Source: DATKFM01 sp963810485 (GTDB lineage: Bacteria > Pseudomonadota > Alphaproteobacteria > Dongiales > Dongiaceae). Taken from it: DNA of 64,000 bases. Each line of letters starts with the position of its first letter. Position 1 is the stretch's first letter. A program made the translations under genes and the position numbers. The notes below the pieces were generated by a model that saw only the letters and a program-made list of their open reading frames with translations, was not told where the DNA came from and made no database searches. The stretch covers positions 930,001 through 994,000 of the forward strand of contig CAWENQ010000004.1 in NCBI GenBank assembly GCA_963810485.1. Direction: 5' to 3'. Positions 52,134 through 60,927 of this stretch are shown here, in pieces.

Positions 52134-52939
52134 TGACCGCGGAGACCAGAACAATCGGGCCGCGGCGGTTCGGGAGGATCAATTGGATCGGCCTCGTCAC
52201 CTTTGCCAGCCGCGACATGAAGCGCGCGCTCAAGGGCTATCGTTATTCGCTGCTCGGGCCGCTGGTGTCGAACATGCTGTTCCTCGCCGTGTTTCATATT
52301 GCGCTCGGCGACCGTGCCTGGAATTTCGGAACCATCGGCTTTGGACAGTTCCTGGTCGCCGGCCTGGTTGTCTTCGCCCTCTGCGAGCGGTCCTTCGACA
52401 CCGCCGCCGAGTCGATTCTCTATGACAAGATGGAGGGCATGATCTGGGACACGCTGATGGCGCCGCTGACGCCGCTGGAGCGCACCATCGGCTACACCAT
52501 CGGCGCTGCTTCTGTCGGCCTGCTGACCGGCATGATCGTTCTGGCGGCAAGCCTGCTGTTCGTGCGGCTGCCGGCGCCCGACATCCCGCTGCTGCTGTTC
52601 TTCGCCGTTACCGGCGCTGTGATCCTCGGTCTTTGCGGCATTATCGCCGGCATCTGGGCGGAGAAGTGGGATCATCAGGCGGCGCTCAACACGTTTATCC
52701 TCCTGCCGCTGTCATTCCTGTCAGGCTGCTACTATCCGATATCAGGGTTGCCGGAACTTGGCCGCCAGCTCATCCAGCTCAATCCCATCTTCTATGTCGT
52801 CGATGGCGTGCGCGCTGGGTTGACCGGCTACCACGAAGGCTCGCTGCAGACCGGGGCGGTGGTGCTGCTGTCGCTGGCGGCGCTGCTGTTCGTGCTCGTC
52901 CATCGCCTGATCCGCAGCGGCTACAAGGTGAAGCCGTGA
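52133..52939 (+). CDS. ABC-2 type permease
   Basis: A 268-residue permease starting at the ATG in TGATG at 52133, overlapping the previous stop. It shares sequence features with the first permease (FGRINWIGLVTFASRDMKRA, LGPLVSNMLFLAVFHIALG, WAEKWDHQAALNTFILLPLS, FLSGCYYPISGLPELGRQLI). The pair should form a heterodimer channel for export of a lipid, polysaccharide or drug with an ATPase coded elsewhere. Its end overlaps the GTG start of engB. Confidence 0.92.
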   Translation: MTAETRTIGPRRFGRINWIGLVTFASRDMKRALKGYRYSLLGPLVSNMLFLAVFHIALGDRAWNFGTIGFGQFLVAGLVVFALCERSFDTAAESILYDKMEGMIWDTLMAPLTPLERTIGYTIGAASVGLLTGMIVLAASLLFVRLPAPDIPLLLFFAVTGAVILGLCGIIAGIWAEKWDHQAALNTFILLPLSFLSGCYYPISGLPELGRQLIQLNPIFYVVDGVRAGLTGYHEGSLQTGAVVLLSLAALLFVLVHRLIRSGYKVKP

Positions 52940-53587
52940 AGGCGGCGATCGACCGGCTCGATCCGGAAGCCGGCCGCCTGCTGTTCGCGCGGGAATGCCG
53001 CTTCGTCGCCGGCGCTACCAATGAGGAAATCCTGCCGCCGGCGACGCTGCCGGAAGTCGCCTTCGCCGGCCGTTCCAATGTCGGCAAATCCAGCCTGGTG
53101 AATGCGCTGACCGGCCGCAATACCCTGGCACGGGTGTCGCACACGCCGGGCCGCACGCAGCAGATCAACTTCTTCGATCTCGGCGGCCGGCTGATCCTGG
53201 TGGACCTGCCGGGCTTCGGCTTTGCCAAGGTCTCCAAGACGAAAGTGCGCGGCTGGACCGGCCTGATCTTCCGCTATCTGCGGGGCCGCCCGACCTTGCG
53301 CCGGGTCTGCCTGCTGGCGGATGCGCGCCACGGGCTGATGGAGGTGGACCGGGAGTTCATGGAGCAGCTCGACGATGCCGCCGTGTCCTATCAGGTCATC
53401 CTGACCAAGACCGACAAGCTGAAGCCTGCCGAACTCGATCGCCGCCGGGCCGAGCGTGGCGAAGGAGATCGCCGGCCATGTCGGCGCTCATCCCGAGATT
53501 GTCGCCACCAGCGCCCATGAAGGCCTTGGAATCCCCGAGCTTCGGGCCCATCTGGCGGCGCTGGCGAAGCCCGCCGCGATCCAGTAG
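52936..53587 (+). CDS. engB: Ribosome-biogenesis GTPase EngB/YsxC, frame broken by one extra base
   Basis: The start is GTG 52936, overlapping the permease TGA as GTGA. The G1 motif is FAGRSNVGKSSLVNALTG, switch I HTPGRTQQINFFDLGG, G3 VDLPGFGFAKVSKTK and G4 ILTKTDKLKPAELD. At about 53455, within GCCGAGCGTGGCG, the frame shifts; removing one base (C after GAG) gives AEVAKEIAGHVGAHPEIVAT, SAHEGLGIPELRAHL and the stop TAG 53585-53587. The restored protein has 216 residues, the normal size. EngB is usually essential for large-subunit assembly, so an actual knockout is unlikely. Confidence 0.9.
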
Positions 53588-53620
53588 ATTGCCGCCCGCT
53601 TTCCCGCAGGAACGCCCGAC

Positions 53621-54514
53621 ATGAGCAGCGAGATCAACTACACCGAGACCAAGCATTGGCTGCGCACCGCGCGCACGATCTCCGAAGCGCTGCCCTATAT
53701 GCGCCGCTACAACGGCAAGAGCTTCGTGATCAAGTATGGCGGCCACGCCATGGTGGACAAGGAGCTGGCGGAGGTGTTCGCCCGCGACATCGTGCTGCTG
53801 AAGCAGGTGGGCATCAATCCCATCGTCGTCCATGGCGGCGGGCCGCAGATCAACGACATGCTGAAGCGGCTCGACATCAAGAGCGAGTTCATCGACGGTC
53901 TGCGGGTCACCGACGCTGCCGCCATGCAGGTGGTGGAGATGGTTCTCGCCGGCAGCATCAACAAGAACATCGTCGGCGCCATCCAGGCGGCCGGTGGCGC
54001 CGCGGTCGGATTGTCTGGCCGCGATGGCGGGCTGCTGCTGGCCAAGAAGCAGTTGATGCAGAAGGATGGCAAGAGCATCGATCTCGGCTTCGTCGGCGAC
54101 CCGGAGACGGTCAATCCGCAGGTGCTGAAGACGGCGGCGGCCGGCGGCCTGATCCCCGTCATCGCGCCGGTGGGCTATGGCGAGGATGGGCAGACCTACA
54201 ACATCAATGCCGATACCGCGGCCGGCGCCATCGCCGCCGCCGTCGGCGCATCGCGCCTGCTGCTGCTGACCGATGTGGCGGGCGTGCTCGACAAGAACAG
54301 CAAGCTGATCGAGAACCTGACGGTGGCGGAGACCCGCGCCCTGATGTCCGACGGCACGATCAGCGGCGGCATGATCCCCAAGCTGGAGACCTGCATCGAA
54401 GCCGTGGAACATGGCGTGGATGCGGCGGTTATTCTCGATGGCCGCGTGCCTCATGCGCTGCTGCTGGAAATCTTCACACCCCATGGCGTGGGCACCCTGG
54501 TCAGCCGTGCGTAA
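53621..54514 (+). CDS. argB: Acetylglutamate kinase
   Basis: The 297-residue amino acid kinase has FVIKYGGHAMVDKELAEVFA, the glycine-rich NPIVVHGGGPQINDMLKRLD, AAVGLSGRDGGLLLAKKQL and the C-terminal ISGGMIPKLETCIEAVEHG. It phosphorylates N-acetylglutamate in arginine synthesis. The length and the YTETKHWLRTARTISEALPY N-terminal helix fit the arginine-sensitive hexameric type found in proteobacteria and plants. It lies 33 bases after engB. Confidence 0.97.
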   Translation: MSSEINYTETKHWLRTARTISEALPYMRRYNGKSFVIKYGGHAMVDKELAEVFARDIVLLKQVGINPIVVHGGGPQINDMLKRLDIKSEFIDGLRVTDAAAMQVVEMVLAGSINKNIVGAIQAAGGAAVGLSGRDGGLLLAKKQLMQKDGKSIDLGFVGDPETVNPQVLKTAAAGGLIPVIAPVGYGEDGQTYNINADTAAGAIAAAVGASRLLLLTDVAGVLDKNSKLIENLTVAETRALMSDGTISGGMIPKLETCIEAVEHGVDAAVILDGRVPHALLLEIFTPHGVGTLVSRA

Positions 54515-54595
54515 GCGCACTGACGGCGACCTTAAGACGCGCTTAACCATGTTGGCGTCATAATCACGCCCCCTCGCTGAACTGAAGCTAAAGCC

Positions 54596-55333
54596 ATGCT
54601 GACCTTCAATGCCCCAGCCGCCAACGGCACCGCCACCGCCCGCAAGAACGGGCGCGCTGCCAATGGCTTTGCCCAACTGGAGAACTGGGTCTTCGACCTC
54701 GACAACACGCTCTATCCCGCCGCCTGCAACCTGTTCGCCCAGGTGGATGTGAAGATCGGCCAGTTCGTCGCCGACCTGCTGAAGATCGGCATGGACGAAG
54801 CGGTGAAGATCCAGAAGGAATATTTCCGCACCTACGGCACCAGCCTGCGCGGGCTGATGCTGCATCACCAGGTCGATCCCGATGCCTTCCTCGATTTCGT
54901 GCATGAGATCGACGTGACGCTGATCCCGCCCTGTCCGGCGCTGGATCAGGCGCTGGCGCGGCTGCCGGGACGGAAGATCATCTTCACCAATGGCTCCCAC
55001 AAGCACGCCGAGAACGTCATCAACCGGTTGGGCATCAGCAAGCAGTTCGAGGCGATCTTCGACATCAAGGCGGCGGACTTCGTGCCGAAGCCCGATCCCT
55101 TCGTCTATGAGCTGATGGTGCGGCGCCATTGGATCGATCCCAAACGGTCGATCATGGTGGAGGACCTGCCGAAGAACCTGCTGCCGGCCCATGATCTGGG
55201 CATGACCACGGTACTGGTGCGGACCGAAGAGGAATGGGCCCAGGCCGGCGCCGACGGCGACCATGTCCACCACGTCACCGACGATCTGGTCGCCTGGCTC
55301 GAGGCGGCGGGAAGTTCGGCAGCCAAAGGCTGA
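54596..55333 (+). CDS. HAD-family pyrimidine 5'-nucleotidase
   Basis: A 245-residue protein with HAD motif I WVFDLDNTLYPAACNLF, motif II IIFTNGSHKHAENVINRLG, motif III region DFVPKPDPFVYELM and motif IV SIMVEDLPKNLLPAHDLG. The class is the SDT1/YjjG-like nucleotidase, which removes phosphate from UMP/CMP-type nucleotides. The first ~20 residues are Ala/Asn/Gly-rich and variable. It sits between argB and dapD as in several alphaproteobacteria. Confidence 0.9.
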   Translation: MLTFNAPAANGTATARKNGRAANGFAQLENWVFDLDNTLYPAACNLFAQVDVKIGQFVADLLKIGMDEAVKIQKEYFRTYGTSLRGLMLHHQVDPDAFLDFVHEIDVTLIPPCPALDQALARLPGRKIIFTNGSHKHAENVINRLGISKQFEAIFDIKAADFVPKPDPFVYELMVRRHWIDPKRSIMVEDLPKNLLPAHDLGMTTVLVRTEEEWAQAGADGDHVHHVTDDLVAWLEAAGSSAAKG

Positions 55334-55441
55334 TTGTCCTCCAAAAGCTACTCCCCCGGCGCATTGACAGCCGCCGCCCTGCCGCCCATGTTCGGGCCGA
55401 TTTTCAATCGGTTCTGCGACGGGCGGGGATAGCGGATTTCC

Positions 55442-56302
55442 ATGGATAACAACAAGCTGCAGGCGGCCATCGATGCCGCCTGGGACAAGCGCGACGGTAT
55501 CAACAGCGCCACCAAGGGCGAGGCGCGCGAGGCCGTGGATGCGGCCCTCGACGGGCTCGACAGCGGCACATTCCGCGTCGCCGAGAAGCGCGACGGCAAA
55601 TGGCACACGCATCAGTGGCTGAAGAAGGCGGTGCTGCTGTCCTTCCGTCTGAAAGATTCCTATCCGGTGCCCGGCGGCGGCGATTTCGGCGATGAGGGCC
55701 GCGCCGCCTGGTACGACAAGGTGCCATCGAAATTCGCCGGCTGGAACGAGAACCGCTTCAAGGCCGCGGGCTTCCGTGCCGTGCCCGGCTGTGTGGTTCG
55801 CCGCTCGGCTTTCATCGCACCAGGCGTGGTGCTGATGCCCTCCTTCGTCAATGTCGGCGCGCGGGTGGACAGCGGCACGATGATCGACACCTGGGCCACG
55901 GTCGGGTCCTGCGCCCAGATCGGCAAGAACTGCCACATCTCCGGCGGCGCGGGCATCGGCGGCGTGCTGGAGCCGCTGCAGGCCGGGCCGGTGGTGATCG
56001 AGGACAATTGCTTCATCGGCGCCCGCGCCGAAGTGGCCGAGGGCGTGGTGGTGGAGGAAGGCTCGGTGCTCTCCATGGGCGTCTATCTCGGCGCCTCCAC
56101 CAAGATCGTCGACCGCGCGACCGGTGAAGTGCATTACGGCCGCGTGCCGGCCTACTCGGTGGTGGTGTCGGGCGCCATGCCGGCCAGCAAGCCGATGCCG
56201 GACGGCTCGCCGGGTCCGGGCCTCTATTGCGCCGTCATCGTCAAGCGGGTGGACGAGAAGACGCGCTCGAAAACCTCCATCAACGAATTGCTGCGGGACT
56301 GA
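55442..56302 (+). CDS. dapD: 2,3,4,5-tetrahydropyridine-2,6-dicarboxylate N-succinyltransferase
   Basis: The 286-residue protein is a left-handed beta-helix acyltransferase with hexapeptide repeats (FIAPGVVLMPSFVNVGARVD, SGTMIDTWATVGSCAQIGKN, CHISGGAGIGGVLEPLQAG, PVVIEDNCFIGARAEVAEGV). It succinylates tetrahydrodipicolinate in lysine and peptidoglycan precursor synthesis. The N-terminal helical domain (AIDAAWDKRDGINSATKGEA) is the usual one. dapE follows after one base. Confidence 0.97.
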   Translation: MDNNKLQAAIDAAWDKRDGINSATKGEAREAVDAALDGLDSGTFRVAEKRDGKWHTHQWLKKAVLLSFRLKDSYPVPGGGDFGDEGRAAWYDKVPSKFAGWNENRFKAAGFRAVPGCVVRRSAFIAPGVVLMPSFVNVGARVDSGTMIDTWATVGSCAQIGKNCHISGGAGIGGVLEPLQAGPVVIEDNCFIGARAEVAEGVVVEEGSVLSMGVYLGASTKIVDRATGEVHYGRVPAYSVVVSGAMPASKPMPDGSPGPGLYCAVIVKRVDEKTRSKTSINELLRD

Positions 56303-56303
56303 G

Positions 56304-57477
56304 TTGGCCGCCAACGAACCCCCTGTCGATCCCGTCGAGCTGACCCGCGCGCTGATCCGCTGTCCCAGCGTCACGCCAGCGGAGGGCGGCGCCATCGCGC
56401 TGCTGCAGTCGCGGCTGGAGGCACTGGGATTCAAATGCCATCGCCAGACTTTCAAGGCGCCGGACACGCCCGACGTTACAAATCTCTATGCCCGCATCGG
56501 CCGCGCCGAGGGTCCGAATTTCTGCTTTGCCGGCCATAGCGATGTGGTGCCGGTGGGCGAAGCGGCGCAATGGACCGGCGACCCCTTCGGCGGTGAGTTG
56601 AAGGACGCCATGGTCACCGGCCGCGGCGCCGCCGACATGAAGGGCGCCATCGCCTGCTTCGTCGCCGCGGCTGCGCGATTCGCAGCGCGGCACAAGGACG
56701 GGATGCCCGGCACCATCAGCCTGCTGATCACAGGCGACGAGGAAGGCCCGGCGATCAACGGCACCAAGCCGATGCTGGAATGGCTGGCGAAGCGCGGCGA
56801 GAAGCTGGACGCCTGCCTGGTGGGCGAGCCCACCAATCCGTCGAAGCTGGGGGAGATGATCAAGATCGGCCGGCGCGGCAGCCTGACCGGCCGGCTCGGC
56901 GTCCATGGCGTCCAGGGCCACAGCGCCTACCCGCATCTCGCCGACAATCCGATCCATCACCTGCTGGCCATGCTGACGCGCATCACCGCGCGGCCGCTGG
57001 ATGAAGGCACGGCGCATTTCCAGCCCTCGACACTGCAGGTGACATCCATCGATGTGGGCAACAGCGCCAGCAACGTGATCCCCGCGGAGGCGCGCGCGGT
57101 GTTCAACATCCGCTTCAACGACAGGCACACCGGCAAGAGCCTCGAGCAATGGTTGCGCCGCGAGTTCGCCGCGGCCGGCGGGCGGTTCGATCTGGCGGTG
57201 CATGTCAGCGGCGAGGCCTTCCTGACGCCGCCCGGACCGCTGTCGCAAGTGATGGCCCGCGCCGTCGAGAAGGTCACCGGCCTGAAGCCCGAGCTCAGCA
57301 CGACAGGCGGCACGTCCGACGCCCGCTTCATCAAGGATTACTGTCCGGTCGCCGAGTTCGGCCTCACCGGCCAGACCATGCACAAGGTGGATGAGCGCGT
57401 GCCCGTGAGCGACCTGCTCGGCGCTGACCGAGATCTACGAGGCCGTGCTCGACGGCTATTTCACCCTGCCGCGCTGA
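56304..57477 (+). CDS. dapE: Succinyl-diaminopimelate desuccinylase, frame broken by one extra base near the end
   Basis: The likely start is TTG 56304, one base after the dapD stop. M20 peptidase motifs are FCFAGHSDVVPVGEAAQWTG, GRGAADMKGAIACFVAAAA, LLITGDEEGPAINGTKPML, and RLGVHGVQGHSAYPHLADN. At about 57422 the sequence CTGCTCGGCGCTG has one G too many; skipping it gives LLALTEIYEAVLDGYFTLPR and the stop at 57475-57477. Restored length is 390 residues. It hydrolyses succinyl-diaminopimelate. As written, the frame runs on into the next gene, giving a false fusion. Confidence 0.9.
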
Positions 57478-58043
57478 TGCAGCTGCTGATCGATCTCGTG
57501 CGGGCGGTGAAAGGGCTGAGCCGGCTGTTCCGCTTTGACGCGAGTTATGTCGGCTACTTCGACAAGTCCATCCAAGGCACCTGGCGCTCCTTCTTCGCCA
57601 TGATGCTGGTGGCGCCGATCGTCGCGCTGAATCTGCCTGACAATCTGCACGAGACCTACCCCGACGCATCGGAGTTCCGATACATCGTGGTGCAGTACTT
57701 GATCTACGTCATCGGCTGGTTCGCTGTCCCTGTCGTCGTCCTCGAAATCGGCCGCTGGCTCAAACGCAGCGAGGCGATGCCGTCCTTCATCACCGTCTAT
57801 AACTGGTTCCAGCTGATCCATCTGCCGTTTTCCATCGCCGTCTGGGCGGCGTTCGCAGGCAGCATGGACGCCATCGGCGGCCTGATCGCCGTGATCAGTA
57901 TCGCGGTTTACTTTGTCTATCTCTTCTACATCTCTCGTTCGTTTCTGCGGCTGGAAAACCATACCGCCGCCGTTTTTGTGATCGCCGATCTCGCCATCTC
58001 CCTGGCGTTGGAGCAGGGCCAAGCTCTGGCGCTGCGGATATAG
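57477..58043 (+). CDS. Integral membrane protein, unknown function
   Basis: The start is the ATG in TGATG at 57477, overlapping the dapE stop. The 188-residue protein has about five helices (SFFAMMLVAPIVALNL, IVVQYLIYVIGWFAVPVVVL, FQLIHLPFSIAVWAAFAGSM, AIGGLIAVISIAVYFVYLFY, AVFVIADLAISLALEQG). The N-terminus (LIDLVRAVKGLSRLFRFDAS) is amphipathic. Proteins of this shape resemble Yip1-like or DUF families found after dapE in Rhodospirillales; I cannot name it with confidence. Confidence 0.8.
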   Translation: MQLLIDLVRAVKGLSRLFRFDASYVGYFDKSIQGTWRSFFAMMLVAPIVALNLPDNLHETYPDASEFRYIVVQYLIYVIGWFAVPVVVLEIGRWLKRSEAMPSFITVYNWFQLIHLPFSIAVWAAFAGSMDAIGGLIAVISIAVYFVYLFYISRSFLRLENHTAAVFVIADLAISLALEQGQALALRI

Positions 58044-58158
58044 GAACATCGGCCTTGTGATTTTCGTCACAGCCTCGGCCTTCCAATTCCCTATCATCGG
58101 CGGCATCGAAGCGGTTCTGCTTCGAATTCATCGCCGACAGTTGAAGGGAGACGTAACC

Positions 58159-58368
58159 ATGTCTGCCATCAAGAAGAAGCTGTCTCGATCCAACGGTTCC
58201 AGCAATCACGCAAATTCCAAGCCGGGCAAGCCGAAGCCCGCGGCGCGAAACGGCCGGGACAGCACGCCCGATGACCGTTCCGTGACGGCGGCCACCGCGA
58301 AGGGCGGTTTCGATTCGCCCTGGCTCGGCGCCCTGCCCCATCGCTGGCGCGCGCAGCGCCCGGAGTAG
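58159..58368 (+). CDS. Small basic protein, unknown function
   Basis: A 69-residue gene from ATG 58159, preceded by GAAGGGAG at 58143-58150. It is Lys/Arg/Ser/Asn-rich (MSAIKKKLSRSNGSSNHANS, GKPKPAARNG) and ends in a more ordered tail (GFDSPWLGALPHRWRAQ). No domain is recognisable; a nucleic-acid-binding role is possible from charge alone. It is convergent with truA. Confidence 0.55.
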   Translation: MSAIKKKLSRSNGSSNHANSKPGKPKPAARNGRDSTPDDRSVTAATAKGGFDSPWLGALPHRWRAQRPE

Positions 58369-58391
58369 TGACGGCGATCTGATTTCCATCA

Positions 58392-59129
58392 TCAGTACCA
58401 CACCTCTGTGAGATAGAGTCCCTCCGGCGGCGCGGTGGGTCCGGCGGCGCTGCGGTCGCGGGCGGCGAGGGCGGCGGCCACATCGGCCCGGGTCCATTTC
58501 CCCTCGCCCACCAGCTTCAGCGTCCCCACCATGTTGCGGACCTGGTGATGGAGAAATGATTGCGCCCGCGCAGTCACCGAGATTTCCTCGCCGGCGCGGC
58601 GCACGTCCAGCACGTCCAGCGTCTTCAGCGGCGATTTCGCCTGGCAGAGGGTGGCGCGGAAGCTGGTGAAATCATGGTGGCCCAGCAGCGCCTGCGCCGC
58701 GTCATGCATCGCCGCCGTGTCCAGCTCGCCCCCGACAAGCCAGGCATGGCCGCGGTCCAGCGCCAGGGGCGGCCGGCGGTTGACGATGCGGTAGCGGTAG
58801 AGCCGCGCCTTGGCCGAGAAGCGCGCATGGAAATCCTCGCCCACGGCCTCGGCCTTCAGCACGGCGATTGGCGCCGGCTTCAGATGGAAGTTCAGGGCGT
58901 CGCGCACGGTCTCGGCCGTGGTGTCCTTGGCGAGATCCACATGGGCTACCTGCCCCAGGGCATGGACGCCCGCATCGGTGCGGCCGGCGGCGAAGCTGGT
59001 GACGGTCTCGCCGCAGAAGGCTTTGACGGCATTCTCGAGTGCTTCCTGCACCGACGGGCCATTGTCCTGGCGCTGCCAGCCGACGAAACCGCCGCCATCA
59101 TATTCCAGCGTCAGCTTGTAGCGCGTCAT
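58392..59129 (-). CDS. truA: tRNA pseudouridine(38-40) synthase
   Basis: The 245-residue protein has the TruA catalytic Asp in FAAGRTDAGVHALGQVAHVD, and YRYRIVNRRPPLALDRGHAW, FRATLCQAKSPLKTLDVLDV and SFLHHQVRNMVGTLKLVGEG. It modifies uridines 38-40 in the anticodon arm of many tRNAs. Its start overlaps the fmt stop as ATGA, giving the def-fmt-truA order common in alphaproteobacteria. Confidence 0.97.
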   Translation of the reverse strand: MTRYKLTLEYDGGGFVGWQRQDNGPSVQEALENAVKAFCGETVTSFAAGRTDAGVHALGQVAHVDLAKDTTAETVRDALNFHLKPAPIAVLKAEAVGEDFHARFSAKARLYRYRIVNRRPPLALDRGHAWLVGGELDTAAMHDAAQALLGHHDFTSFRATLCQAKSPLKTLDVLDVRRAGEEISVTARAQSFLHHQVRNMVGTLKLVGEGKWTRADVAAALAARDRSAAGPTAPPEGLYLTEVWY

Positions 59130-60070
59130 AGCGCGACCTCGTCCGGCAGCGGCAGCCGCGTGCCTGGCGGCAATGGGAAACCGCGCAAGAAATCCGCCGC
59201 CGCCATGGGTGCCCGGCCGGCGCGCTGGAGCTGCAGGGGCCGCAGCGCGCCGACGCCGCAGGCGATCGTGAGCTGGTCATCGAGGATCCTGCCGGGTTCG
59301 CCGCCGCCGCCCGCAGGTTGGGCCGCGAGGAGCTTGATTCGCTCGCCTTTGGCGGGGAACCAGGCGCCGGGCGCGGGGCTCAGCGCGCGGACCTGCCGGG
59401 CGATTTCATCGGCGCTCTTGCGCCAGTCGATGATCTCGTCGCCGCGCGTGAGCTTGGCGGCGTAGACTGCGCCATCAGGCGGTTGCGGCGTCGCCTTCAA
59501 CTTGCCCGCCGCCAGACCGTCCAGCGCATCCACGATCAGCCGCGCGCCCAGTGCCGCCAACCGGTCATGGAGCGTGCCGGCGGTTTCGTCCGAAGCGATC
59601 GCGATAGTCTCGCGCAGGACCATCGGCCCGGTGTCCAGCCCTTCATCCATCTGCATGATGGTCACGCCGGTCTCGCCATCGCCGGCCATGATGGCGCGCT
59701 GTATCGGCGCGGCACCCCGCCAGCGAGGCAGCAGCGACGCATGAATGTTGAGGCAGCCGAGCCGCGGCGCTACCAGAACCCGCCTCGGCAGCAGCAGGCC
59801 ATAGGCCACCACGACGGCAGCATCGAGATTGAGCGTGGCGAAGGCTACTTGCTCGCCGGCATCCTTCAGCGACAGCGGCGTATGGATTTCAAAGCCGTGG
59901 CGTTCGGCCGCAACCTGCACCGGCGACGGCCGCGGCTTCTTGCCCCGGCCGGCTTGGCGCGGCGGCTGGGTATAGACCGCCGCGATCTCATGGCCGGCGG
60001 CCACGAGCGCGTCGAGGCAGGGCACGGCGAAATCGGGCGTACCCATGAAGGCGAGGCGGAGACGGGTCAT
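59126..60070 (-). CDS. fmt: Methionyl-tRNA formyltransferase
   Basis: I choose ATG 60070 (MTRLRLAFMGTPDFAVPCLD), with GGGAACAAAG upstream. The 314-residue protein holds the formyl-transferase core: CLNIHASLLPRWRGAAPIQR (Asn/His), VTIMQMDEGLDTGPMVLRE (Asp), and a C-terminal OB-like domain. It formylates initiator Met-tRNA using 10-formyl-THF. It is followed by truA (ATGA overlap) and preceded by def 183 bases upstream. Confidence 0.97.
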   Translation of the reverse strand: MTRLRLAFMGTPDFAVPCLDALVAAGHEIAAVYTQPPRQAGRGKKPRPSPVQVAAERHGFEIHTPLSLKDAGEQVAFATLNLDAAVVVAYGLLLPRRVLVAPRLGCLNIHASLLPRWRGAAPIQRAIMAGDGETGVTIMQMDEGLDTGPMVLRETIAIASDETAGTLHDRLAALGARLIVDALDGLAAGKLKATPQPPDGAVYAAKLTRGDEIIDWRKSADEIARQVRALSPAPGAWFPAKGERIKLLAAQPAGGGGEPGRILDDQLTIACGVGALRPLQLQRAGRAPMAAADFLRGFPLPPGTRLPLPDEVAL

Positions 60071-60253
60071 CTTTGTTCCCGGGTGGAAAGACGGGGTGAA
60101 TAGACCGCAGCCCGCCCCTCGCCTCAAGGCCGGCCTGTGATAGCAGCCGAGCCAGCGCCGGACCGGATCTGGCGTCGTATAGGCAAACCGCGTCCGTAGG
60201 ACGATCCGCCTTCTAGAAAGTGAAAGTCGTGACTGCTTCTGGCTTACGAAGCG

Positions 60254-60793
60254 CTAGAGCACATGCTCCTTGTCGCGCTCGACGCTGCCGGTCTTTTTCG
60301 CCTTCAGCAGCTTGCGCAGGATCATGTTGCGCTTGAGCGCGGAGATGTGGTCGACGAAGAGGATGCCGTCGAGATGGTCCATCTCATGCTGGATGCAGAC
60401 GGCGAGCACGCCCTCGGCGTGCAATTCGCGGATCTCATTTTGCTCATCCAGGTAGCGCACCTTGATCGCCGCCGGGCGGGCGACGTCGGCATAGTGGTCG
60501 GGCAACGACAGGCAGCCTTCGTTGTAGACGATGTCGTCGTCGGAGACCCAGATCAGCTCCGGATTGGCCATCTTGTAGGGTTCGGGCGTGTGACCCTCCC
60601 GGGCGGCGTCGAGCACGATGACGCGCTTCAGCACGCCGACCTGGGGCGCGGCGAGGCCGATGCCGGGTGCCGCATACATGGTCTCCAGCATGTCGGCCAT
60701 CAGCCTGCGCACGCCGGCGTCGACGGACGCGACCGGCTTGGCCTTCTCCTTGAGGCGCGGATCGGGCGCGATGATGATGTCCAATTGGGCCAT
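60254..60793 (-). CDS. def: Peptide deformylase
   Basis: The 179-residue enzyme has all three motifs: GIGLAAPQVG, EGCLSLPD, and QHEMDHLDGILFVD, with Cys and two His binding the metal. It removes the formyl group from nascent proteins, the counterpart of fmt encoded just downstream. Start at ATG 60793. Confidence 0.97.
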   Translation of the reverse strand: MAQLDIIIAPDPRLKEKAKPVASVDAGVRRLMADMLETMYAAPGIGLAAPQVGVLKRVIVLDAAREGHTPEPYKMANPELIWVSDDDIVYNEGCLSLPDHYADVARPAAIKVRYLDEQNEIRELHAEGVLAVCIQHEMDHLDGILFVDHISALKRNMILRKLLKAKKTGSVERDKEHVL

Positions 60794-60927
60794 AGGCGGT
60801 TGATTTCCCTCCGCCTTTAGGTATGGCGCGGACCGGGCTCCGTCAACGGCTGGCCATGCCGGCCGGAGCCCCGTTTCTTGCAGGGCCGAATCACATTACG
60901 AATCAACGATTCGCCCGGGAGACCGCC

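Noticed and set aside
51305..52939. A single 544-codon double ABC-2 permease
   Set aside because: The middle of this frame is nonsense; the alternative frame encodes the proper half of permease one, and a TGATG junction separates the two genes.
53396..56467. 1023-codon open frame on the minus strand opposite engB-argB-dapD-dapE
   Set aside because: It lies antisense to five well-supported genes, its product is low-complexity and rich in Gly, Arg and His, and such frames arise by chance in high-GC DNA.
56124..58043. Fusion of dapE with a membrane protein
   Set aside because: Explained by one extra G that hides the dapE stop; the restored junction is a normal TGATG overlap.
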